From NCBI GenBank assembly GCA_013824755.1, contig PNOJ01000017.1:1-33453 (forward strand): a stretch of DNA of 33,453 nucleotides, in the 5' to 3' direction. This DNA is from Gemmatimonas sp. Its GTDB lineage: Bacteria > Krumholzibacteriota > Krumholzibacteriia > LZORAL124-64-63. Below the pieces are notes generated by a model. That model was not told the origin of the DNA and did not search any database. It saw only the letters and a list, made by a program, of their open reading frames with translations. Shown piece after piece: positions 24,210-31,749 of this stretch. Made by a program: the position numbers and the translations under genes. The stretch's first letter is position 1; every line of letters begins with the position of its first letter.

Positions 24210-26780
24210 TCAGAAGGTGTAGTCGAGCTGCATGCGGAACGTCGTCCAGTCCCGCGGCGCGTAGCTGCTCTCGATGTCGGCGCCGTACGCGTCCTGGTAG
24301 GCGCGCACGTCGAGGTAGGTCCGCGGGAGGTTGTGGTCCCGCGTCGCCTTGATCTGGAAGAACAGCCGGTCCGACACGCGGCTCTCGATGCTGGCCCAGT
24401 TGCGGAAGCCGCGGCCGTCGACGACCACGAACTCGTTGCCCTCGAAGTTCCAGACGAAGCCGTTGTAGATCTCGCTGCTGAGGCTGAGCGAGACGCCGGG
24501 CGACAGGCGGTGCTCGTACATCGCCTGGAACGCGTGGGCGGGCATGCCGGCGGTGCCGACGCCCGGGATGCCGTCGTCCTCGTAGGGCGTCGTGCCCCCG
24601 TCGGGGGTGCCGCTGAGGCGGGCCCGCGGCGGGAACATCACGTTGCTGGTCATGTACATGAAGCGCAGGCGGTTCATGTTGCTCAGCAGCGCGATCATCT
24701 CGAACCGCGACTCCCAGGAGCGGAACCAGCGCACGTCGTCGGGGTTGGTCTCGCTGCGGCTGCTGAAGCGGTGGCGCAGGCGGAAGCGCAGGTTGAAGGT
24801 GGGCTGGTACTCCAGGCGCACCGTGTAGCGCTGCAGGTCCGCGTTGTCGGACTTGCGCTGCCACTGGTCGTACTCCAGGCCGTTGAGGATCAGCGTGCGG
24901 CTGATGCGGTAGCGCGAGGACAGGAAGATCCCCTGCTCCGGCTTCGGCTGCGGCGTGTTGACCGCCAGCCAGGAGTAGAGGTCGTCGTTCAGGCGGAACG
25001 GCGAGTCCAGCAGGGTCTGCTCGTAGCGGTTGTCGTTGGAGAAGGCCCGGTTGTAGGGGTTGTCGAAGCCCAGGTCGTAGTCGCGGTAGAGGGCCAGCAG
25101 GTTCAGGTCGTCCCACTGGGCGAAGGCGTTCAGGACCAGGGCGTCGGGGCTGTTCCCGTGGAACCAGCCGGCCTTCGGGTCCTGCAGGACGCCGTACTCG
25201 CCCTGCAGCGAGACGTTGTCGACCACCGTCTGGAACTCGGCGCCGTAGACGCGGCGGAACTTGTGCTCGGTGCGGGTGCCCGCCGCCGCATCCTCCTCGA
25301 CGCTCGTGTAGCCCGACCACAGCTCGCTGTCGCGGGCCTCCAGCAGGTCGCGGTCCACCAGGCTGTAGTAGCTGACCAGGGTGGACGGGTCGGCGTCGAA
25401 GGCCCGATCGTACTTGGCCTCGTAGGCCGTCACGCCCACGTAGGAGGCGTCGTCGAGCATGAACTTCAGGTTGCCGCCGACGATGTCCTCGCGGAAGGCG
25501 TCGCGCTTCAGGAGCGTCGGGGTGTCCTTGGCCGCGCCGACGGCGTAGGAGCGCCCGGCCTCGAAGCCCAGGTGGTCCTGCAGCCAGTCGTCGGTCGGCC
25601 GCGGCTTCATCACGATGTACTGGTTGACCGTCCCGTCCGGGTTCAGGATGCCGTCCTTGCGGTCCCAGGACATGAACATCGTGCCGTGCAGGCGGCCGTA
25701 GCTGGCCTCGGCGGCCAGGCCGGTCAGGGCGAATTCGTGGCTGCGGCTGAGGTCGCCGCGCACGCCGATGGGCCGCTTGTTCCAGCCGAAGCCGGTCTTG
25801 CGGCTCATCATGAAGTCCGTGTTGTCCATGATCAGGCCCTGGCCGAAGGCGACGCGGTAGTTGCCGAAGTAGAGGCGCTTGAGGCGCAGGTCGCCGAAGC
25901 GGCGGTCGTCGACGCCGTAGTAGCCCTTCATCGTCTCGCGCCAGGAGTCCTCGCCCAGGCCGCGGTGGGTCAGCACGCCGGCCCGGAAGCCGTCGCCCAG
26001 GTTCAGGGTCAGCTTCTGGGTCAGGTGGGCGTCGCCCTCGGTCAGCAGCGTGCCGGCCGTGATCTCGTCGGCGTTGGTCAGGCCGCCCGCGCCGGCGATG
26101 TCGCTGTCGTCGAGCACGTAGGGCGTGTCGTACCAGCGCAGCTGGTAGCTGCCGTGGACCTTGCTGCCCGCCGTCGCCGGATCCACGCCGCCGCCGTAGA
26201 CGACGAAGTCGCGGATGTTGCGGAAGGCGAAGTAGCTCAGGCCGTCGCTGCGCCGCAGCTGGCGGTCGTCGGCGAAGGCGCCGAGGCGCTGCCGCGCGCG
26301 CAGGATCGCCTTCGCGTCCACCGGCGACACGTTCTGGAACGACATCAGGTCGAACAGGTCCAGGCCGTTGATGTCGACCGGGTCGCGGATCAGGTCGAGG
26401 TACTCGTCGACCAGGCCCTCGCTCGCGCCCTCCTGGCTCAGGAAGCCGCTGACCTGCTCGTAGGAGGCGGCCAGGCGGGCCATGCCGGCGTCCGCGGGCG
26501 GGGGCGGCAGGGTCATCACCAGGGGCTTGAGCGCGGCCAGGTCGGCCGCCGTCATCCCCTCGACCTCCATGAGGTCGTAGACGTTCCCGAAGAACCGGAC
26601 GAAGGTCCGGTAGTCGACGATCGCCCGCGCCAGCTCCTCGCTCACCGGCAGGCCGCGGATCTGCTCCAGCGTGGCCTGGTTGAGGTCGAGCTTGCCGGCG
26701 GACGCCGACGCAGCCTGCACGGCGGGGACGGCGGCCAGCATCAGCGCCGCCATCCACACCGCTGCGATCGTGTTCCTCAC
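24210..26780 (-). CDS. Helix-hairpin-helix (ComEA-like) protein with large outer-membrane beta-barrel domain
   Basis: The 856-aa protein starts at the GTG at 26780, which overlaps the preceding stop by four bases (GTGA) and has GAGG upstream. It has a signal peptide (MRNTIAAVWMAALMLAAVPAVQA). Residues about 30-90 are a ComEA-like HhH repeat (KLDLNQATLEQIRGLP, then FFGNVYDLMEVEGMTAADLAALKPLV). A second, divergent copy lies at about 130-190 (DPVDINGLDLFDLMSFQ, AILRARQRLGAFADDRQLRR). The remaining 650 residues alternate strands rich in aromatic and Asp/Arg residues and end in FRMQLDYTF, a barrel signal. The hairpin GxG is altered (LPVSEEL), as in uncharacterised HhH-barrel proteins of Bacteroidetes. 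Binding of DNA or of a protein is not settled. Function unknown. Confidence 0.82.
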   Translation of the reverse strand: MRNTIAAVWMAALMLAAVPAVQAASASAGKLDLNQATLEQIRGLPVSEELARAIVDYRTFVRFFGNVYDLMEVEGMTAADLAALKPLVMTLPPPPADAGMARLAASYEQVSGFLSQEGASEGLVDEYLDLIRDPVDINGLDLFDLMSFQNVSPVDAKAILRARQRLGAFADDRQLRRSDGLSYFAFRNIRDFVVYGGGVDPATAGSKVHGSYQLRWYDTPYVLDDSDIAGAGGLTNADEITAGTLLTEGDAHLTQKLTLNLGDGFRAGVLTHRGLGEDSWRETMKGYYGVDDRRFGDLRLKRLYFGNYRVAFGQGLIMDNTDFMMSRKTGFGWNKRPIGVRGDLSRSHEFALTGLAAEASYGRLHGTMFMSWDRKDGILNPDGTVNQYIVMKPRPTDDWLQDHLGFEAGRSYAVGAAKDTPTLLKRDAFREDIVGGNLKFMLDDASYVGVTAYEAKYDRAFDADPSTLVSYYSLVDRDLLEARDSELWSGYTSVEEDAAAGTRTEHKFRRVYGAEFQTVVDNVSLQGEYGVLQDPKAGWFHGNSPDALVLNAFAQWDDLNLLALYRDYDLGFDNPYNRAFSNDNRYEQTLLDSPFRLNDDLYSWLAVNTPQPKPEQGIFLSSRYRISRTLILNGLEYDQWQRKSDNADLQRYTVRLEYQPTFNLRFRLRHRFSSRSETNPDDVRWFRSWESRFEMIALLSNMNRLRFMYMTSNVMFPPRARLSGTPDGGTTPYEDDGIPGVGTAGMPAHAFQAMYEHRLSPGVSLSLSSEIYNGFVWNFEGNEFVVVDGRGFRNWASIESRVSDRLFFQIKATRDHNLPRTYLDVRAYQDAYGADIESSYAPRDWTTFRMQLDYTF

Positions 26781-27664
26781 GGCGCCTCACCGCCCCAGGC
26801 GAAGGTCATCCCGAACTGGTGGCTGGGGGACAGCACCCCGCCGCCCGTCGAGAAGCCGTAGTCGACCGTGATCCCGCCGTAGCCGTAGCCGAAGCCGCCG
26901 GTCACCAGCGAGGGGTTGGTGGCCACGCCGCCGCGCAGGCGCAGGGCGCCGAGCACCGCGAACTCGACGCCGCCGCGGTAGCGGGTCTGGCCGTCGAGGG
27001 AGTTGCCCACCTCGAAGGCGGTCACGACGCCGTCGTAGGGCAGGTAGGAGATGCCGCCGGCCAGCTGCTGGACGAGCGCCTCGTTGTCCAGGCCGATCTG
27101 GGGGTTGTTCAGGTTGCGGACCATCACGCCCAGGCGGGTGCGCTCGTGCAGGACGACCTGCAGGCCGACGTCCGCGCCCACGACGCTGGCGTGACCGGGG
27201 TCGACGCCGCCGACGGACTCGGCGTACTCCAGGTCGTAGAGGTTCAGCGCCGTGCCGAAGCTGATCGTCGAGTGGAGGTCCTCGTACAGGGTCAGGCCGT
27301 GGGCCAGCGTGAACGTGCTCTCGGTCGTGAGGTCGACGTCCTGGTACGTCACGGCGAAGCGGCGGTAGCCGAAGCCGAGCGCGCCCAGGCGGGCCGACAG
27401 CGGCACCACGCCGCCGAAGTACGTCTGCTCGTTGAAGCTCAGGCCGTAGGGCTTCACGTAGGAGTTGCCCAGCGAGGCGCGGGACTGCCCCGCCATCCCG
27501 GCCGGGTTGAAGAAGGGCGCGAAGGCGTCGTCGGCGACCGCCACGGCGGCGCCGCCCATGGCCCGCGCCCGCGGGCTGGTGTCGACGTTCTCGAAGGCCG
27601 CCTGCGCCGTGGACGCGGCCAGCCCGAGCACGAGGGCGACGGTGATCGATGCGCTGCGGATCAT
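26777..27664 (-). CDS. PorV/PorQ-family outer-membrane protein
   Basis: This 295-aa barrel protein has a signal peptide (MIRSASITVALVLGLAASTAQA). The mature N-terminus AFENVDTSPRARAMGGAAVAVADDAFAPFFNPAGMAG is the PorV/PorQ signature (sPRamGMGgA..A..dd..a.fyNPAG). Strands such as LGFGYRRFAVTYQDVDL and GGFGYGYGGITVDYGFSTGGG follow. In Bacteroidetes PorV is the outer-membrane shuttle of the type IX secretion system that carries substrates with C-terminal sorting domains. Here the gene just upstream encodes a secreted protein with such a C-terminal Ig-like domain, 15 nt away. GAGAGG precedes the ATG. Confidence 0.86.
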   Translation of the reverse strand: MIRSASITVALVLGLAASTAQAAFENVDTSPRARAMGGAAVAVADDAFAPFFNPAGMAGQSRASLGNSYVKPYGLSFNEQTYFGGVVPLSARLGALGFGYRRFAVTYQDVDLTTESTFTLAHGLTLYEDLHSTISFGTALNLYDLEYAESVGGVDPGHASVVGADVGLQVVLHERTRLGVMVRNLNNPQIGLDNEALVQQLAGGISYLPYDGVVTAFEVGNSLDGQTRYRGGVEFAVLGALRLRGGVATNPSLVTGGFGYGYGGITVDYGFSTGGGVLSPSHQFGMTFAWGGEAP

Positions 27665-27679
27665 GCCTCTCAGCCTCCC

Positions 27680-30600
27680 CTAGTTGCTCAGGCGCGTGGA
27701 CACCACGGCCGGTGCGGTCTTTTCGATCCTCTTGCCTGTCCTGGGGTCGGTCACCTGGAGGTGGACGACGTACATCCCGGCCCGGGCCAGCTCGTAGGTC
27801 TCGTTGCGTCCGTCCCACACCCTGATCGACGGCGTGTCGGGCACGATGGAGGCGTCGCCGTCGAAGCGCGAGTCGTAGAGGTGGCGCACCAGCCTGCCGT
27901 TCAGGTCGAGGATGCGCAGGACCGTCTCCGCCCCGGGCGAGGCCGTGAACGTGATGCGGAAGGTCTCGCCGCGCGAGGCCAGGAAGGTCTTCGCCGGCAC
28001 GCCGAGGGTGATCTCGCCGGAGCCCACGGGCATCGGCGGCGCCACCGGGGTCACGACCTGGACGGCCCAGGTCGTCGCCAGGTTCTCGCTGGTCTCGTCG
28101 GCGCCCTCGAAACCGTTGCTGCCGGACTGCGCCTGGGTGCCTTCCGCCGCGTCGACGCGGGCGTAGGCCTCGCCGTTGGCGTGCTCGGTCATGAACGGTT
28201 CGGGGTAGCCGGCCTCGGCGGCGTAGGTGCTGGCGCCGATGGTGATGCCGGTCTTGACCACCGAGTACGAGTTGCCCTCGCCCCAGATGAAGACGTCGAT
28301 GTCGGTCACCAGGTCGCTGACGCCGTCCCAGAAGAACAGGGCCACGATCTCGCCGTTGATGTAGGTGCCGGTGTCCGAGAGGTTGGACAGCGTGGGCACG
28401 GTGGCGCCGTTGATGCTGCCTTCGAACACCTCGCGCATGTCGGCGACGGAATCCTCGTAGTCGTCATCCTCGAACAGCTCGTAATACGGCATCACGCCCC
28501 AGGCGGAGAGGAAGCTCTGGCTGCCGCCGATCGAGACGGTGATCGTGTCGCCGGCCGCCAGCACCGCGCCGTCGGGGAACTTCGCCAGGAAGTCGGTGAA
28601 GTCGCCGCCGCCGAGCGTGGCGCGCGACGGCGTGCCGTTCGGCAGGTTCCAGTAGGCCTGGCTCTCGTAGTACACCGCGTCGGTCAGGTAGAAGTTGCGC
28701 AACGGCACGTCGAACGTGTTGGGGTTGCAGATCTCCACGAACTCCGCGGCGGTGCCCAGGGTGCAGACCTTCGTCATCAGCAGTTTGGCCAGTCCGTACC
28801 CGGGGACGATCGTCTCGACGACGTAGGTCGGGGCCGCGGCGGCGCCGCCCTCCGGCCAGACCGCCGAGGCGCCGCCCGCGCCGGCGGCCGTCACGTACCA
28901 GGCCACCTCGACGCCCTCGACCTGGGCGGGGATCGTGCCGCTCCAGGTGCCGTTGCCGTTGTCGGTGCAGGCGACGTCGGTGAAGGCGCCACCGTCCAGG
29001 GAGTAGCGCAGGGTCACGCCGGTCACCGCGGCGGTGCCGGTCACCGCGGCGGTCACCTCGGCCGACTCGCCCGGCTGCGGGTGCTGCGGGTCCAGGGTCG
29101 CGACCGTGACGGCCAGCTCGACCACCTCGTAGGCGCCGGGCGTGCCGGCGGCGGCGGCCCAGGTGCCGCTGATGTTTTCGCTGGTCTCGTTGTTGCCCAG
29201 GGGACCGTTGCCGCCGAACTCGGTCTCGGTGCCCTCGCCCGGATCGAGGCGCTGGAAGCTGCCCAGGATCTCGTGGGCCAGCATGAACTGGTCCTGCGAG
29301 GCCACGGGCGTGTCCGCCGCGTAGGTCGAGCCGTTGACCGCGACGCCCGTCTTGTCCACGCGGGCGCTGGTGCTCGAACCCCACATGAACATGTCGATGT
29401 CGGTGACCAGGTTGCTGGCGCCGTCCCAGTAGTAGAGCACGACGATCTCGGCCGTGTTGGTCAGCGTCGCCCAGGCGCCGGTCTCGTCGCCCTGCAGGCT
29501 GCCCGGGAAGACCTCGCGCATGTTCGGGACCGCGTCCGCCGAGGCGCCGTCCTCGCGGATCTCGAAGTCGGGCGCCGCGCCCCAGACCGTCTGGAACTTC
29601 TCGCTGCCGGCCAGCGACAGCGACAGCGCCTCGCCCGGCTCGATGGTCGCGCCGGCCGGGAAGCGGGCCTGGAAGTCCGTGAAGGCGCCGCCGCCGATGG
29701 TTCCGGAGGAGGGGTTGCCCGCCGGCAGCAGCCAGTAGCCCTGGGTGTTGTAGACCGCGTCGGTGACGTAGTAGTTGTCCAGCTCGACGGTCTCGTCGGT
29801 CGGGTTGTAGATCTCGATGAACTCGTGGTCGCTGCCCTGCACGCAGACTTCGGTCAGCAGCAGGTGCGGCGGGCTGTCGCCCGGATCGGGCGCCAGCTGC
29901 ACGGTGTAGGTGCGCACGTAGAACGGGGCGCCGTGGGGCAGCGCGCTCGCGCCGCCGGCCGCCCCGACGGCGGTCACGTACCACTGCACGACCGTGCCGG
30001 CCGTCAGCGCGGGGATCTGCGCGCTCCAGACGTTGCCCGCAGCCGTGGCGGGCGTCTCGGTCCAACCGGCGTTGGTGCGCCAGTGCAGGGCCGCCGCGTT
30101 CGCCGCGTTGCCGGCCGGGGACAGGACCGTCGCCGAGACGGTCACCGGCAGGGTGTTGTAGGGCGTCGCGGGCGAGGTCTCGGCCGCGGTGACCAGGGGC
30201 ATCGCCACCGGCGCGGCCCCGGTCGAGGTCGGGTCCTGGTCGGCGGTCACGCTCCAGGTCGCCGTCAGGTTCTCGCTGGTCTCGTCGTGCCCGGTCAGGC
30301 CGTTGCCGCCGGTGGCGGTCTCGGTCCCCTCGTCGGTGCCGAGCCGCTGGAAGCAGAACCCGTAGCTGTGGATCGTCGTGAGCGACTGCTGCGAGCCCAC
30401 GGCGGTGTCGGCCAGGTAGGCGCTCGCGACGGCGTCGGCGTCCGGACCGTCGACCGACACGCCCGTCTTGTTGATGCGCAGCGAGGTGCTCGTCCCCCAG
30501 GTCAGGTAGTCGAGATCCTCCACCAGGTCGGTCGCGCCGTCCCACTGGTACATCACCAGGGTCTCGGAGACGTCGTCCAGCCAGCCGCCGGTCGGCACCG

Positions 30601-31117
30601 TGTTGGTGGCGCCGTTGCCGAGGCCGAAGCCGATGCTGCCGGGGAACGCCTCGACCAGCTCGGGCACGGCGTCGAGCGTGACGCCGTCCTCGAACAGCTC
30701 GTAGTCGGGCAGCCGCTCGTGCGAGGTCTGGAAGGCCGCGCTGCCCCGCAGCGCCACCACCACCGACGCTCCCGGAGCCAGCGTCGCGCCCGCGGGGAAG
30801 CGGGCGTGGAAATCGCCCGAGGTGCCGCCGCCGCCGGCGCCGCCGCCCGTCACGATGTTGTAGTAGTAGGACGACGCGCTGAGGCTGTTGCTCGCGTCGG
30901 ACAGGTAGACGAGCGAGAGATCGGCCGACGCGGCGCCCGCGTTGGTGATCTCGACGTACTCGCTGCCGTACGACGTGACGCCAGGCCGTTCCTTGACGAG
31001 GACCTCGCTGATCAGCAGATGATCGGCGGCGGCGTGGACGGTCGCCGCGCAGGCGATCGTCGCGGCCACGGAGGCGATCCATGCGCCGCGGCGGGGGATC
31101 CTGGATTGGCTGGTCAT
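27680..31117 (-). CDS. Large secreted protein with three lamin-tail domains and a C-terminal FlgD/sorting-like Ig domain
   Basis: The 1145-aa product starts at the ATG at 31117 (MTSQSRIPRRGAW) with GAGG upstream and a signal peptide ending near VHAA. LTD modules begin near residues 32 (HLLISEVLVKERPG), 415 (HLLLTEVCVQGSDHEFIEIYNP) and 775 (KLLMTKVCTLGTAAEFVEICNP). Each ends with a conserved tail: FQRLGTDEGTE...DETSENLTATW, FQRLDPGEGTE...NETSENISGTW, YARVDAAEGTQ...DETSENLATTW. Two Ig-like domains separate them (WYVTAVGAAGGAS and WYVTAAGAGGAS). Residues about 1040-1145 (VLRILDLNGRLVRHL, ARAGMYVVHLQVTDPRTGKR) form a FlgD/T9SS-type C-terminal Ig fold. It is probably displayed or released outside the cell. 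It is the first gene of the operon with PorV, HhH-barrel, OmpP1-like and 5'-nucleotidase genes. The binding target is unknown. Confidence 0.88.
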   Translation of the reverse strand: MTSQSRIPRRGAWIASVAATIACAATVHAAADHLLISEVLVKERPGVTSYGSEYVEITNAGAASADLSLVYLSDASNSLSASSYYYNIVTGGGAGGGGTSGDFHARFPAGATLAPGASVVVALRGSAAFQTSHERLPDYELFEDGVTLDAVPELVEAFPGSIGFGLGNGATNTVPTGGWLDDVSETLVMYQWDGATDLVEDLDYLTWGTSTSLRINKTGVSVDGPDADAVASAYLADTAVGSQQSLTTIHSYGFCFQRLGTDEGTETATGGNGLTGHDETSENLTATWSVTADQDPTSTGAAPVAMPLVTAAETSPATPYNTLPVTVSATVLSPAGNAANAAALHWRTNAGWTETPATAAGNVWSAQIPALTAGTVVQWYVTAVGAAGGASALPHGAPFYVRTYTVQLAPDPGDSPPHLLLTEVCVQGSDHEFIEIYNPTDETVELDNYYVTDAVYNTQGYWLLPAGNPSSGTIGGGAFTDFQARFPAGATIEPGEALSLSLAGSEKFQTVWGAAPDFEIREDGASADAVPNMREVFPGSLQGDETGAWATLTNTAEIVVLYYWDGASNLVTDIDMFMWGSSTSARVDKTGVAVNGSTYAADTPVASQDQFMLAHEILGSFQRLDPGEGTETEFGGNGPLGNNETSENISGTWAAAAGTPGAYEVVELAVTVATLDPQHPQPGESAEVTAAVTGTAAVTGVTLRYSLDGGAFTDVACTDNGNGTWSGTIPAQVEGVEVAWYVTAAGAGGASAVWPEGGAAAAPTYVVETIVPGYGLAKLLMTKVCTLGTAAEFVEICNPNTFDVPLRNFYLTDAVYYESQAYWNLPNGTPSRATLGGGDFTDFLAKFPDGAVLAAGDTITVSIGGSQSFLSAWGVMPYYELFEDDDYEDSVADMREVFEGSINGATVPTLSNLSDTGTYINGEIVALFFWDGVSDLVTDIDVFIWGEGNSYSVVKTGITIGASTYAAEAGYPEPFMTEHANGEAYARVDAAEGTQAQSGSNGFEGADETSENLATTWAVQVVTPVAPPMPVGSGEITLGVPAKTFLASRGETFRITFTASPGAETVLRILDLNGRLVRHLYDSRFDGDASIVPDTPSIRVWDGRNETYELARAGMYVVHLQVTDPRTGKRIEKTAPAVVSTRLSN

Positions 31118-31190
31118 CGGACCTCGCTCCCTTGCGTAGGGAAAACGTTGACGGGGATGATCTCGGTTGTAGGCCGTTGCCGGGCCGTTT

Positions 31191-31220
31191 AACATAGTCC
31201 ACGGCCGGGTGCGGGGCCAA
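31191..31220 (-). promoter_or_regulatory. Candidate promoter of the surface operon
   Basis: On the minus strand TTGGCC (31215-31220), an 18-nt spacer and TATGTT (31191-31196), in the gap between the second EIIA-like stop (31238) and the LTD start (31117). The leader would be about 67 nt. TATGTT stands out against the GC-rich background. Confidence 0.45.
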
Positions 31221-31237
31221 GCGGAATTCACGGCGGA

Positions 31238-31696
31238 TCAGGCCGGCGGAGCTTCGTCGGGGAAGGCGCGACCCAGCTCCTCGACCGTCGTCGATCCGCG
31301 CAGGGCCGGCAGGAAGCCGGGAGCCTTGACCTGCCGCACCAGCCGGGCCAGGAGCCTGAGCATGGCGCGCGGGTCCTGTTGAGGCCCCACGATCAGCAGC
31401 AGCACGTCCACGGGCGGCTCGTGCCCCTCCCGGGTCAGGGGCGGGGACAGCGTGGCGACCGCCAGCAGGGGCCGCTCGACCAGGCTGGTCCGGATGTGCG
31501 GGATGGCGACGCCCAGGCCGACGTTGGTGTCGCCGACGGCTTCGCGCGCGAGGATCTCCTGCCGCAGCGCCCGGTCGTCCGGCAGTCCGACGGCGCGGGC
31601 CACGGCCGTGGCGAGGGCGGCGACGGCCTCCTCCTTGCCCGCGCAGGCCAGGCGCGGCAGCAGGCAACCGTCGGGGATGTGCGTGCGCAGGTCCAT
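31238..31696 (-). CDS. Second PTS EIIA-type (PtsN-like) protein
   Basis: The 152-aa protein has the EIIA-Ntr fold signature: RALRQEILAREAVGDTNVGLGVAIPHIRTSLVERPLLAVATL, with the phosphorylatable His in AIPHIRT. DVLLLIVGPQQDPRAMLRLLARLVRQVKAPGFLPALRG matches the family's central helices. It differs strongly from the copy at 18865 (HGR versus HIR), so they are ancient paralogues rather than a recent duplication. No sugar permease or HPr is nearby, so a regulatory role is likely. A TAGTCT -10 box places the predicted transcription start almost exactly on the ATG at 31696, which would make a leaderless message. The ribosome site (CTAGGTCC) is weak. Confidence 0.88.
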   Translation of the reverse strand: MDLRTHIPDGCLLPRLACAGKEEAVAALATAVARAVGLPDDRALRQEILAREAVGDTNVGLGVAIPHIRTSLVERPLLAVATLSPPLTREGHEPPVDVLLLIVGPQQDPRAMLRLLARLVRQVKAPGFLPALRGSTTVEELGRAFPDEAPPA

Positions 31697-31702
31697 GGAC
31701 CT

Positions 31703-31731
31703 AGACTAGTCGCCGGGATCTCGACTGTCCA
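31703..31731 (-). promoter_or_regulatory. Candidate promoter of the second EIIA-like gene
   Basis: On the minus strand TGGACA (31726-31731), a 17-nt spacer and TAGTCT (31703-31708). With the usual -10 to start distance, transcription begins at about 31696, the first base of the start codon. Confidence 0.48.
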
Positions 31732-31749
31732 GGAAGCGAACACGGAGCG

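Noticed and set aside
24190-26790. 866-aa minus-strand ORF parallel to the HhH-barrel gene
   Set aside because: Arg/Pro/Gly-rich shadow in another frame with no signal peptide or motif.
28060-31040. CRISPR or tandem DNA repeat array
   Set aside because: The periodicity comes from three diverged protein domains about 370 residues apart; there are no identical short repeats with spacers.
26819-31192. 1457-aa plus-strand ORF
   Set aside because: It is the antisense shadow of the PorV and LTD genes; its His/Gly/Ala/Arg/Val-rich composition has no domain and there is no ribosome site. High GC suppresses stops in this frame.
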